Shown one piece after another: positions 1-8,647 of a stretch of DNA of 64,000 nucleotides (position 1 is the first letter of the stretch; each line of letters starts with the position of its first letter). This DNA comes from Aquimarina longa SW024 (GTDB lineage Bacteria > Bacteroidota > Bacteroidia > Flavobacteriales > Flavobacteriaceae). The DNA is taken from assembly GCF_001401755.1 (NCBI RefSeq), contig NZ_KQ474099.1:251926-315925 (forward strand), in the 5' to 3' direction. The notes under the pieces are model-generated. The model had not been told where the DNA came from, ran no database searches, and was given only the letters and a program-made list of their open reading frames with translations. Both the position numbers and the translations under genes were made by a program.

Positions 1-1847
1 ATAATACGACCATTTTGTGGATCTATGGTAACCCCAGGCACATAATCAAAAAAACCATCTCCTCCTTGTACAGGATCATTATTAGGGTTCAATCTATCTA
101 AATTAAACACTTTAAGAAGTGTTGTTTGTTCTACATCTTTTGGCAATGGAACTGATGATCCTTCTGCTGCAGTAATATAATTAACAGGAGAAGGGTTAGC
201 GTATAATATATTTAATCTAAAATCATTTTGCTCTAATCTAAATGCTCCTGTACTGTAGATATTTTTCATCATTAAATCCCATATCGGAAGATTCACATTC
301 GTTATAGGACTTTTAAGCATTTTCAATAATAAACTTCTACTCGAGCCTACTTCTACCGTAGTATCAGTACTATTGTTTCCTACAGTAGCATCAACTCCGT
401 CATTTGCAAATTCTCCTACTTGAAAAACTTGCTCTCCTATAGTATATTGAAATGCAATAGCCAAAACCTCATCATTATTAAGCCTTTGGTTTAAAGAAAT
501 ATACCCTAATTGCGAGTTTAAAGTATACTCTGAGGCATTTAGTTTTCTTGCATTTTCTAAAATAGCATAATCAAACCCTTCATTAAAGGTAGGTATCCCA
601 CTAAATCCTTGCTGAACTGTAGATATTTGCCGAACTGCCTCTGTAATAGCTCCTCCAGACCCAATAGCTGCTGGATCAAGGTCATTATTTGAATTACTAG
701 GTAAAGCACCTGCACCTGTATTAAATAAATTTCCAGGAATTGTCGAATTTCCACTATCTGGAGCTTCTCCAATATCCTGAAGCGCTACAATATTACGTGC
801 ATTAGTTAATGTTTGTGCACTTGTAGCTCTATTGGTCACCCACACTTCTACTCTTGTAATCTGAACTCCTTTATTATTTATAAAAGGATAGTTTGCTAAA
901 GATCTATCATAGGTATCTCTAAAATAATGTGATAAAAAGAAATGTCGATTCTCATCATAATTTAATGCAAACACCTCAAACTCTTCAACAGTACTTCCTC
1001 CTTCTACATTAACAGATTTTGTTTCAGAACGTTGCTGAGAATAGACTCCTGTAATAGTCGTTCGCCCGAACTGTAGTCCCATTTTTACTCCAAAAAGGCT
1101 TTGCGCTCCTTGTATCAAGGAACTATTTAATGGCATACTTACATTACCTACTTCTATACTTTGTATAATATCATCTTCTGTAGGGGTATATTCTAATTTA
1201 AATTGATTCTGAAAATCAAATGTCGATTGATTATCATAGTTAGCTGTAATTTTTAATCTGGTTCCTATTTTACCGATTAAACTTAAACTTATTCTTTGAT
1301 CAAAATCAAGCGCACGATTACTTCGGTTACGAGGTGAAAAAGCAGGGTTATCTTGTTTTGTATACAACAATCCTAAGTCCATTTCTACAGATCCTTTAGG
1401 AATGATTTCTACCTCGCTACCTCCAAAGACTGATTCGAAAAACTTAGAGTTAACATAAAATATAGGAAGTAGATTCTTCCGCTTTTCTTCACTACCTTGT
1501 TTTTTACCACTAAAAGCTTCTATTTTTTCTTTAAAATAAGCTCTCCTTTGCTCTTCTTGTACCAAAGCTTCATATTCTGAAGGTGTTAAAAACAATGGGT
1601 ACCGTACATTAAAATCCCCAAGCATTTCTCGATAGATATATCGATTCGTGATCGGGTCATATTCATATTTGGTTACAATACTATTAGGATCTGGCAACGA
1701 TAGCTCTCCTAAAGAAAATGTGGTACTCGTAGAGTCCCGAACAGTCTGATTATCCTGTCCATATAACACCCCACTATAAATATAAAGTGTTATCAAACAT
1801 ACTAGTATTTTTAAAAAATCAAAGTGTGAATAGTTAGAAGAGCTCAA
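1..1847 (-). CDS. sprA: Cell-surface protein SprA, N-terminal part (gene runs off the window)
   Basis: SprA is the very large outer-membrane translocon barrel of the type IX secretion system, needed for gliding and for surface export in Flavobacteriia. Reading the minus strand from 1847 gives an unbroken frame to base 1. It starts with a hydrophobic signal segment ending in GVLYGQ, followed by SprA-like text such as YPLFLTPSEYEAL, GSVEMDLGLLY, FDQRISLSLIGKIGTRLKI and VEVWVTNR. No ATG lies before the signal peptide; the TTG at 1847-1845 is the likely start, only five bases after the ruvA stop, so the two genes are probably co-transcribed. About 615 residues are visible, roughly a quarter of a normal SprA. 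The identification rests on recognised family sequence; the start is inferred. Confidence 0.88.
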   Translation of the reverse strand, partial: MSSSNYSHFDFLKILVCLITLYIYSGVLYGQDNQTVRDSTSTTFSLGELSLPDPNSIVTKYEYDPITNRYIYREMLGDFNVRYPLFLTPSEYEALVQEEQRRAYFKEKIEAFSGKKQGSEEKRKNLLPIFYVNSKFFESVFGGSEVEIIPKGSVEMDLGLLYTKQDNPAFSPRNRSNRALDFDQRISLSLIGKIGTRLKITANYDNQSTFDFQNQFKLEYTPTEDDIIQSIEVGNVSMPLNSSLIQGAQSLFGVKMGLQFGRTTITGVYSQQRSETKSVNVEGGSTVEEFEVFALNYDENRHFFLSHYFRDTYDRSLANYPFINNKGVQITRVEVWVTNRATSAQTLTNARNIVALQDIGEAPDSGNSTIPGNLFNTGAGALPSNSNNDLDPAAIGSGGAITEAVRQISTVQQGFSGIPTFNEGFDYAILENARKLNASEYTLNSQLGYISLNQRLNNDEVLAIAFQYTIGEQVFQVGEFANDGVDATVGNNSTDTTVEVGSSRSLLLKMLKSPITNVNLPIWDLMMKNIYSTGAFRLEQNDFRLNILYANPSPVNYITAAEGSSVPLPKDVEQTTLLKVFNLDRLNPNNDPVQGGDGFFDYVPGVTIDPQNGRI

Positions 1848-1852
1848 TGTTT

Positions 1853-2434
1853 TTATAAATTTTTTAGTGCCTGTTTAATAATATTTTCAACTGTCTCTTT
1901 GGGGGTCTCTTTTAAAACTCTATCAATAACTTTCTCTGCAAGCTTTCTGTTAAATCCTAGAGTTTCTAATGCAGATAACGCTTCTTCTTTATTAGTATTG
2001 TTTTGTGACACTGAAACTTCATCGATATTATAGACTTTAAGTATTTTATCTTTTAAATCTAAGATAACACGCTGAGCTGTTTTTGCTCCTATTCCTTTAA
2101 TAGACTGAATCGTAGGCACATCTCCAGAAGCTATTGCTTCCTTAATTTGATTAGGCTCTAATGATGATAACATCGTTCTTGCAATATTTGCTCCTATTCC
2201 CGAAACTGAAATCAAAAGTCTAAAAATTTCTCGTTCTGTTTTTTCTACAAAACCAAACAGAGTATGAGAATCTTCTTTAATCTGTAGATGTGTATACAAT
2301 TGTAACTCTTCTCCTTCTGGAATCAAAGAAAAAGTATGTAACGAAATATGTAAAAAATACCCTACTCCATTACAATCTATAACTACGTCTGTTGGATTTT
2401 TTTCTACAAGCCTCCCTTTGATATGTGTGATCAT
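1853..2434 (-). CDS. ruvA: Holliday junction branch-migration protein RuvA
   Basis: RuvA binds the four-way Holliday junction as a tetramer and loads the RuvB motor; with RuvC it resolves recombination intermediates in the cytoplasm. The 193-residue product has normal length. It begins MITHIKGRL, with the OB-fold domain I, the helix-hairpin-helix pair (LISVSGIGANIART near residue 75 and IQSIKGIGAKTAQRVI near residue 110), and a C-terminal RuvB-contacting domain (ALSALETLGFNRKLAEKVI). The start codon ATG at 2434 is preceded by a plausible Bacteroidetes promoter at 2458-2488. It sits directly ahead of sprA. The partner ruvB is not adjacent but about 18 kb away in this window, which is common in this phylum. 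Confidence 0.96.
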   Translation of the reverse strand: MITHIKGRLVEKNPTDVVIDCNGVGYFLHISLHTFSLIPEGEELQLYTHLQIKEDSHTLFGFVEKTEREIFRLLISVSGIGANIARTMLSSLEPNQIKEAIASGDVPTIQSIKGIGAKTAQRVILDLKDKILKVYNIDEVSVSQNNTNKEEALSALETLGFNRKLAEKVIDRVLKETPKETVENIIKQALKNL

Positions 2435-2978
2435 ATGCCGAATTAATGTTAAGCAACCAAATGTAGTAAAATTATACTATATAACTAACAGATAAAATTA
2501 TAGGCTTTACTACAATTTCCCCATAAAACAAGATGTTTTACTTCTCTTTTTATCTCAAAATTCTTGGTATACCATCTAATTCTGGTTAGATAATATCAAA
2601 AAAAAGAGGTCCCCACAATATCATTAAGTTAAGTATATATTTTTGATTAATCGACAACCTCGGAGGAAACTTACGAGGTATGCTTCCGAAAAAAATAGTT
2701 TGATGTCAGGGCAAGTATCGGGGAATTAATCCCTCAATGAAGGAGTAAACACTGGTAAAAAATAAAACACTACTTTACTTCCATTGTGGATTCCGACCTA
2801 TGCCGAAATGACAAGCACAGCATATTATTTTTTAGTCATTTTGTATTTCTGGCATATGCCAAAATCCATTAGTAACAGACTTTTATATCAATACCTTATA
2901 TCTACACTCTAATGATAAGGGAGGTACCCCATCTCGATACCGGCTCCGAGCCAGTCAGAAGTAGTTAGAGCTGATAAA
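2435..2978. other. Gene-free spacer with a degenerate inverted repeat
   Basis: No convincing gene is seen. At 2786-2812 and 2835-2867 lie two imperfect inverted arms: GGATTCCGACCTATGCC is matched by the complement of GGCATATGCCAAAATCC, and both run into a GTCATTT/AAATGAC end. The arms resemble the dispersed palindromic 'GGATTCCGACC..GTCATTTCG' elements found in many bacterial genomes. The remaining sequence is AT-rich and unstructured to my eye. Confidence 0.45.
2458..2488 (-). promoter_or_regulatory. Probable promoter of ruvA-sprA
   Basis: On the minus strand the -7 element TACATTTG (2465-2458) matches TAnnTTTG, and TTAG lies 19 bases upstream (2488-2485), one base off the -33 element TTTG. 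The predicted start of transcription is about 15-20 bases before the ruvA ATG. Confidence 0.5.
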
Positions 2979-2985
2979 TTGCCGC

Positions 2986-3266
2986 TTCGAAGTGATCAAT
3001 TATCAAATCGAGCTGATCAGTTGACCCTTTTTTTTGATAAGTTAATGCCTCGAGCTCATCTCCTCACCCTTTTTTTTGATCCTATAAGGGCTGCTGACCC
3101 TAAAGAAGGTGGTTCGAAGTACCTTTGTATCACTTCGAACTACCTCAGCAACCCTTCGAACTATCTCAGTGACCCTTCGAAGTACCTCAGTGACCCTTCG
3201 AACTATCTCAGCAACCCTTCGAACTACCTCAGTGACCCTTCGAACCCTTCTTAGCAACCTTCGAAC
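2986..3266. repeat. 21-bp tandem repeat array centred on TTCGAA
   Basis: Eight TTCGAA palindromes occur at exactly 21-bp spacing: 3113, 3134, 3155, 3176, 3197, 3218, 3239, 3260. Units read like TTCGAACTACCTCAGTGACCC with a few variants. Older, decayed units extend the array to the left: TCGA at 2987, 3008 and 3050 keeps the 21-bp register, and ACCCTTTTTTTTGAT recurs at 3024 and 3066, 42 bp apart. Since 21 is divisible by three, both strands show long open frames (2979-3254 plus, 3042-3317 minus), but these are simple heptad translations of the repeat and are probably not genes. Similar TTCGAA/CAGTGACC repeats are dispersed in many Flavobacteriia. Confidence 0.85.
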
Positions 3267-3848
3267 CCTCATAAACACTGGGTAGTATAGAAACTGTTCA
3301 GTAAAGTGTGTCACCAAGTATAAACATTTAACTTTGTGATATTATGGAAGAAAAAAAGAATGTTAGTGTTCATTAAAATATAATTTAGATCATTTTTGTT
3401 GTATTATTTTATACCGGGTAGTGTTCAGATAGTTCTCGATACAATTTTAATCCTGTTATTAATAATAATCAATGAACTGATATTATGCGAAACATCTATC
3501 TGTAAATCATATCAAAGAATAAACCACTATAGATTTAAAATCCATTCTTATAACGAGTATTATGGATTCTGCATCAGGTGCGGAAAGACAAACCTGTAAA
3601 GATGTGTATCGCAACTAAAGTAACTGTAATAAAATTGAAGGATTTTAACCTTTAACTAAATACGTAGCTTTTAATATCATGAAAAAGAAACAAAATTTTA
3701 AAAAAAAAGGGTCTTTTTCCTCTCATTAATATGTTGTTCCCTTGCTTATATAGCATTACTTTTGGGAATAATATATCGAATACACTAAATATACTAGTAT
3801 ACCAACAAAAAAACACATTCGATAAAAACTCATTAAACCGATACAATA
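3267..3848. other. Spacer between repeat array and toxin locus
   Basis: No supported gene. A 67-codon frame at 3396-3599 starts with TTG, is rich in I, L, Y and N, and has no recognisable motif; I take it as chance. The promoter of the PAAR locus should lie near 3740-3840, but I found no clear TAnnTTTG element. Confidence 0.4.
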
Positions 3849-3967
3849 TGTCATTACAAACCACTACTACTGTTTACCTATCAGTAGCTAAAGTAGCCCC
3901 CTACCTTAGTAACCTCACTACCACACCACAGCACATCACTACACAAGTAACTGCAAAAATCAACTAA
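3849..3967 (+). CDS. Small hypothetical protein upstream of the PAAR gene
   Basis: A 39-residue frame starts at ATG 3849 and ends two bases before the PAAR start codon, a spacing that suggests translational coupling. The product MSLQTTTTVYLSVAKVAPYL and onward is threonine-rich (about one residue in four) and has neither a signal peptide nor a recognised domain. A longer frame is open back to 3731, but its earlier part looks like AT-rich noise. The base composition changes here from the AT-rich spacer to the richer, GC-raised style of the PAAR gene, which favours real coding. It could be a chaperone-like or adaptor peptide of the PAAR/effector pair, a remnant, or a leader peptide; nothing in the sequence decides this. 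Confidence 0.45.
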
Positions 3968-3969
3968 CT

Positions 3970-4431
3970 ATGCCAGGACCAGCAACCACAGTAGGCAGTA
4001 TGCACCTATGTCCCATGTGTACAGGTACCGTACCCCATGTAGGAGGCCCCGTAATAGGCCCAGGAGTACCCACCGTATTAATCGGCAATAAACCCGCCGC
4101 CATTATAGGAGATCTATGTACCTGCGTAGGACCACCAGATACTATTGTTACAGGAGTATCCTCTGTACTAATCGGTGGTAAACCTGCCAGTACCCTAGGC
4201 GATACCACAGCACACGGCGGTAGTATTACAGAAGGCAACCCTACCGTACTAATCGGTACAGGATGTAGCCAACCAAGAGCAGTGATGCCCATTGCAGAAA
4301 TACCGTTCCCCACCATCTCTATTGTTAATAGAATACTCGGCAATACCAGAGAAGCACAAGCCAATCAACAAGAGTTACGAGAACAGGCAAAAAAACATGG
4401 CTACTTACCAGATATTGATTTTAGCCTATAA
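3970..4431 (+). CDS. PAAR-domain spike-tip protein
   Basis: PAAR proteins cap the spike of type VI secretion and related contractile systems and carry effectors either fused or bound. The 153-residue product shows the repeated Gly/Pro pattern of the family in its first ~100 residues: MPGPATTVGSMHLCPMC, IGPGVPTVLIGNKPAAIIGD, VSSVLIGGKPASTLGDTTAHGG and NPTVLIG, with His and Cys residues that could bind the tip metal. Residues ~105-153 form an extra charged tail (REAQANQQELREQAKKHG) beyond the usual ~95-residue PAAR fold, perhaps for effector docking. The gene lies 30 bases before the large effector gene. Codon use is more GC-rich than the surroundings. Confidence 0.9.
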   Translation: MPGPATTVGSMHLCPMCTGTVPHVGGPVIGPGVPTVLIGNKPAAIIGDLCTCVGPPDTIVTGVSSVLIGGKPASTLGDTTAHGGSITEGNPTVLIGTGCSQPRAVMPIAEIPFPTISIVNRILGNTREAQANQQELREQAKKHGYLPDIDFSL

Positions 4432-4461
4432 AAAGATGAATTGATAAAAAATAGCACTACT

Positions 4462-7400
4462 ATGCGATTCGAATATCCATTAAAAATTAAAGTTGATAAA
4501 AACAAAGACGACTCCCCAGAAGATATCAAAGCAGCAAAAGCCGTCTCTTATTATGGTCATAATAATAATTTTGGATTCTATCCCATAGGCAGGCTAAACA
4601 GCTGGCATGGAGGGATACATATAGAAAAAGACGCTCCTATAACCGCTATAGCAGGAGGACATGTTATAGCCTATAGAATGCCAGAACAATACCGTACAGA
4701 AAATCAAAATACTGCTAATAAATATTCTAATGGTTTTATGCTCATACAGCATACCTACACCAGTAAGAAGGGGCAAAACCTTAGATTTTACTCCCTATAC
4801 AATCACCTAGCTCCACAAAAAGACTTAGAAGACAAACACTCAGCACATATCCCCGATTTCTTAGCGCGGTATGAAGCTGTTATAAAAACAAAAGGAGAAG
4901 CCTATGGTATTATCGCTAGATCAGGCACTGAACTAGAACCCTTACCTAATACTAAAGGAATAAAGAAACCCAAAACAAAACCTCAAAAAGGAAAAAATAT
5001 ACTCTTTATACCCTTCGGAGCTATTGTAACATTAGATGAATTGACCACTAATGATATTACACTAAAGAAATATGTAATTAATGACATATACTCTAATAAA
5101 ACTAGCCAACAACATCATGGAACAGAACAACAACGAATAAACGAAGAAATAAAAGACGACCAAAAAAAACGGGCGATATTAGAATCGCACTGGAGTTATA
5201 ACGAAGCCTTTTTGTATAAAAATAAAAGACAATATAAACGATATAAATATACCGACCCAATTACCAAGGTTACCCATACCAATATCTATATCCATAAGGT
5301 AGCACTAACCAGTATAGGCAATAAGCAATCAAAGGTTGGAGCCATCGATACCGAGGGAATGCTACGATCATCAGTAGACAAAGGAGTATGCCTATTCGAT
5401 AAACCTAATGGAACTTTTAAAAAAGTACTAACCGACCAAACCACCATTAGCGTTATCCCTTCCAAGACTAAAGGATGGTATCAGATCCAAGGGCAAGAGC
5501 TATTTTTTCAGACCACGGCATATTATACACTAATAAAATCAAAAAAAAAGGTAAGCAATGCCATACAAGTAAAACGCTTACTACAGCCCGATAAAGTCGC
5601 TACAGACAATACCACCGTAACCAATGTTGCTATCCCTATTAAAGCAGGACAAACCATAGGGTACTCTGGCAACTATGGTTTCGAAAAAAACAACACCTAC
5701 AGAGCCGTACATGTAGAGGTATTTACCGATGATACTGAGGTCTCTAATTTTTTTGATAATCTTAAAAAAGATGATGACCGCTCTCAGTATTTTGTAAAAC
5801 CAAACCAAACTCTAAAAGTAGCTAAACCAGAATCTAGTCTAAAAAAAGGAACTAAAGTAAAAGTATACCAGCGTAAGGGGGCATATGTGCAGATAGGATT
5901 TGAGAATTTTGATGCTGTAATACCGCATAAAGATATTCTATGGATCAAAGACAGGGATGACGACAAATTAAACCAAAAAAAATACAGTGACAAAAACGGA
6001 TACTCCATACTAGATCAAACCGCATTAAACAAACATATAAACAATGCATACCAAGAAGGTAAAGCTATATTAAAATATGCAGGGCATGCTACCTTACAAA
6101 AAAAGAATGATGCCAGAAAAATAAAGTTTATTCATAAACACGCTACCAAAAAATACTGGGTAGATGCACAAGCCCTACCACCACCATCTACAGGAGTAAT
6201 CACCCCTGTATCTACGCTACAGGCACAACCCATAAAGCCCACCACAGCTACAATCAATACAGATGCCACAGCTACAGCCGTAACAGAAACCACTACAGCG
6301 CCATCATTAGTGACCACTACACCAGAAAAAATCTGGCTGGCACTAACACAAGATATTACACAGATATACGAGCAAGAACCCAATGCAGCCATTAAGAATT
6401 TTAAAACCCCTACCCAATTACGGGTCTCTAAAAAAATATCCCAAACCGATGATAAAAAATGGTGGAAAGTACGCGTAACTGGTAAGGATCAGAACGGAAA
6501 GCAAATTACTGGACAAGGATGGATACAATACTCCCCAGAGGCTTTTATAACCAAAAATCCATATAAGTGGAGCGATTTTGGGTGGCAATTAGAAAAAGAT
6601 ACCGGTGGTAACAAATATTTTTATAAATTTGAAAAAAACAATGCGCACCCATTTATAACCAAAATATGGGATATGATAGACCAACCTACTAAGACCACTA
6701 ATGCACAGGGCAAAAAAACTAAAGACAATGTACTCTCCCTACGAGAGCTACAACGCGCTATGCAAGATGAGGGCAAAGTAGACATCCTATCTAAGCTGAT
6801 CTGTAAGCATCGTAATGAGTGGGATTATAACCAATACTATACCGAGCTAGAAAACGAAGCTATAGAAATCTATCAAAAAGGAATCGACCAAGAAGATTAT
6901 CCCGATGAAAAACAACACCTTATACAAGCCAGAGACCAGCGATTAGCAACTATAAAGGATAAGATAGAGCATCTCTGTTTTTGGCAGAAGATCACACCAG
7001 GAGCAATTACCACAACCACTACACCACAGCCTACCACTACTAATACCGGAGTATCTGCTGGGGCAAAAGCAAAATTTGGACATATCACACCAGCTGTACC
7101 TGTTAGCTCAGATACAGAAACTTTTAAAAGACAATTCCCTAAGGATAATAGTATGGTATGGCATTTTCATCCAATTGCTTTTGTAGAACATATGAAACTT
7201 ATCTCTGCGCCGAAGTATGACCCTGATCATGGGGATTTTCATGACCCTCTTGTTAATCCACAAGTGAGAGGATGGTATGGTAGTACAGGACACAACCCTA
7301 ATTCTGATATTGCCTATTGGAATCCCTATGGTTCTATGAAATCTCATGGTGATGTAGGCCATTTATTGAGTGAAGAAGTTAAAGTATATGGTAAAAATCA

Positions 7401-8049
7401 AAGGGGTGGTAATACACATAATGGACTAGATATGTATGCCCCTGTAGGAACTCCTATTTATGCATGCGTGGATGGAACTATTGAGATGCATCAAATAACA
7501 AAAGGCTCTTCTGGGTTTAAAATAAAATTAGTAGGTCAATATAAAGAAGAACGTATTCGATTTAATTATATCCATTTGATGCAGTTTGAGGAAACACGCT
7601 TTAGATTTTATAATAAAAAGAACAGGAAAGTAGTAGCGAATCATGGGTGGTTAAATTACAATGATTTTTTAACTCCTAAAGAATGGAAAGACCCAGATAC
7701 CATTATAAAAGACCCAAAAACAGGTAAACAAGAGACTTTTACAATACATTATAGCAATGGTATCTTAAAAATTGATCAAAATGAGATTGATGTAGATGTG
7801 GCTTTGAATATTAAAAATTTAATTGACAAGAAAGACACTAAAGTCGAAAAAGGTCAAATTATAGGGTATACGGGGTCTACAGGGAATTCGTATCAAGGTA
7901 AACGAGCCAATCATTTACATTTTAATACCTATATCAAAGGGGAGGGAGTACAACCCTATGAACAGTTTAAAGAATATTTTACTTTAGATATAGAAGGTAA
8001 TGAGACTAGTAAAAAACAAGATGGTGTAACCTCGAGTAGTAAATGGTAA
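4462..8049 (+). CDS. PAAR-linked multidomain peptidoglycan-hydrolase effector with C-terminal M23 warhead
   Basis: Probable contractile-system effector of about 1195 residues (ATG 4462; a TTG at 4441 is the alternative start). Order, numbered from the ATG: degenerate M23-like half (WHGGIHIEKDAPITAIAGG near 55, YRAVHVEVF near 414); SH3-like segments inserted near 300-360 and 440-485; Thr-rich linker ~570-615; another SH3-like stretch to ~690; an EF-hand/helical module ~725-840 (LSLRELQRAMQDEG, SKLICKHRNEW) of a kind I recall from type VI effectors; Thr-rich linker; the signature VWHFHPIAFVEHM ~898-910; then a C-terminal M23 endopeptidase with zinc ligands H986, D990 (HNGLD) and H1151/H1153 (HLH). 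There is no Sec signal. The gene overlaps the start of the immunity candidate region by a few bases. Delivery by a PAAR spike is inferred from the neighbour. Confidence 0.85.
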   Translation: MRFEYPLKIKVDKNKDDSPEDIKAAKAVSYYGHNNNFGFYPIGRLNSWHGGIHIEKDAPITAIAGGHVIAYRMPEQYRTENQNTANKYSNGFMLIQHTYTSKKGQNLRFYSLYNHLAPQKDLEDKHSAHIPDFLARYEAVIKTKGEAYGIIARSGTELEPLPNTKGIKKPKTKPQKGKNILFIPFGAIVTLDELTTNDITLKKYVINDIYSNKTSQQHHGTEQQRINEEIKDDQKKRAILESHWSYNEAFLYKNKRQYKRYKYTDPITKVTHTNIYIHKVALTSIGNKQSKVGAIDTEGMLRSSVDKGVCLFDKPNGTFKKVLTDQTTISVIPSKTKGWYQIQGQELFFQTTAYYTLIKSKKKVSNAIQVKRLLQPDKVATDNTTVTNVAIPIKAGQTIGYSGNYGFEKNNTYRAVHVEVFTDDTEVSNFFDNLKKDDDRSQYFVKPNQTLKVAKPESSLKKGTKVKVYQRKGAYVQIGFENFDAVIPHKDILWIKDRDDDKLNQKKYSDKNGYSILDQTALNKHINNAYQEGKAILKYAGHATLQKKNDARKIKFIHKHATKKYWVDAQALPPPSTGVITPVSTLQAQPIKPTTATINTDATATAVTETTTAPSLVTTTPEKIWLALTQDITQIYEQEPNAAIKNFKTPTQLRVSKKISQTDDKKWWKVRVTGKDQNGKQITGQGWIQYSPEAFITKNPYKWSDFGWQLEKDTGGNKYFYKFEKNNAHPFITKIWDMIDQPTKTTNAQGKKTKDNVLSLRELQRAMQDEGKVDILSKLICKHRNEWDYNQYYTELENEAIEIYQKGIDQEDYPDEKQHLIQARDQRLATIKDKIEHLCFWQKITPGAITTTTTPQPTTTNTGVSAGAKAKFGHITPAVPVSSDTETFKRQFPKDNSMVWHFHPIAFVEHMKLISAPKYDPDHGDFHDPLVNPQVRGWYGSTGHNPNSDIAYWNPYGSMKSHGDVGHLLSEEVKVYGKNQRGGNTHNGLDMYAPVGTPIYACVDGTIEMHQITKGSSGFKIKLVGQYKEERIRFNYIHLMQFEETRFRFYNKKNRKVVANHGWLNYNDFLTPKEWKDPDTIIKDPKTGKQETFTIHYSNGILKIDQNEIDVDVALNIKNLIDKKDTKVEKGQIIGYTGSTGNSYQGKRANHLHFNTYIKGEGVQPYEQFKEYFTLDIEGNETSKKQDGVTSSSKW
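7089..7199 (+). repeat. Tip-junction direct repeat, copy 1 (inside the full-length effector)
   Basis: This 111-bp block, coding for P-A-V-P-V-S-S-D-T through W-H-F-H-P-I-A-F-V-E-H-M-K, recurs at 10982-11092 with two mismatches by eye. It lies exactly where the constant part of the effector meets the variable C-terminal warhead, so it can serve as a homologous recombination anchor for swapping tips. Confidence 0.9.
7393..8049 (+). repeat. M23 warhead repeat, copy 1
   Basis: The last ~219 codons of the effector are duplicated at 9700-10341. The copies are almost the same in protein sequence, apart from a few substitutions and a five-codon length difference just before the VEKGQIIGYTG segment. 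Confidence 0.92.
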
Positions 8050-8057
8050 TTAGAAAC

Positions 8058-8645
8058 ATGAAACAGTATATTTTATATATAGTATTTGGATTTTCTTTAT
8101 TAAGTTGTAAAACTGATAAAAAAACAACATCGGATAGTTTAGCAAGCACTGCAGTTATTGATTCTGTTAAAGTGCCATCACAAGAAAAACCTAAAAGTTT
8201 AAAAGAAAAACTTATAGGAAAAAAATATAATCAGCTATCAAATATTAAAGAATTAGAAAAATATAGTACAGGTTGGTTTTTATTGAGAGAAAGGAATAGT
8301 GATAGTGGAATTTACATTATTAAGTGTAATGAAAAAAATGGCAACTTAAAGGTTGTAATATCTAAAGGTTTTGATGAAAGTTCAGAACAAAATATAATAT
8401 TAGATTTAATTGAAATAGAAGAATTTACTAAATCTATGTCGCAAGAAGAAATAAATAACCTTGATATATTTTCTGATATTTTAATTGTCAATGAAAGAGT
8501 ATCGAATTTAATTGCTTTAGCGGTTTACGAAGAAGCAGAAGTGATTAATAAAGTGTATAAAATTTGGCGTGTTAACCTTAAAACAGGCAAGTTTGAAGAA
8601 GTTAAAGATATATCGGGTATTACAGTTGTTAATGAGGATTATTAA
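8058..8645 (+). CDS. Immunity-candidate lipoprotein for the M23 warhead
   Basis: A ~195-residue protein begins MKQYILYIVFGFSLLSC, a clear lipoprotein signal with lipobox LLSC, then a charged linker and a mixed alpha/beta domain (LIEIEEFTKSMSQEE, KIWRVNLKTGKFEEV). The ATG at 8058 is preferred over the one at 8043, which overlaps the effector stop and would add five residues before the signal. Position immediately after the effector, export to the periplasm and the existence of a paralogue (10353-10979) behind the duplicated M23 warhead all point to immunity against a cell-wall endopeptidase. No family was recognised; function is inferred from context. Confidence 0.75.
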   Translation: MKQYILYIVFGFSLLSCKTDKKTTSDSLASTAVIDSVKVPSQEKPKSLKEKLIGKKYNQLSNIKELEKYSTGWFLLRERNSDSGIYIIKCNEKNGNLKVVISKGFDESSEQNIILDLIEIEEFTKSMSQEEINNLDIFSDILIVNERVSNLIALAVYEEAEVINKVYKIWRVNLKTGKFEEVKDISGITVVNEDY

Positions 8646-8647
8646 AA

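Noticed and set aside
3113..3266. Possible CRISPR array
   Set aside because: Units are 21 bp head to tail without unique spacers, and no cas genes are nearby.
2979..3317. Open frames on both strands across the 21-bp repeats (91 codons each)
   Set aside because: They arise because the repeat length is divisible by three; translations are pure heptad repeats with no start context or family resemblance.
3396..3599. 67-codon open frame
   Set aside because: TTG start, AT-driven composition, no motif, no operon context.
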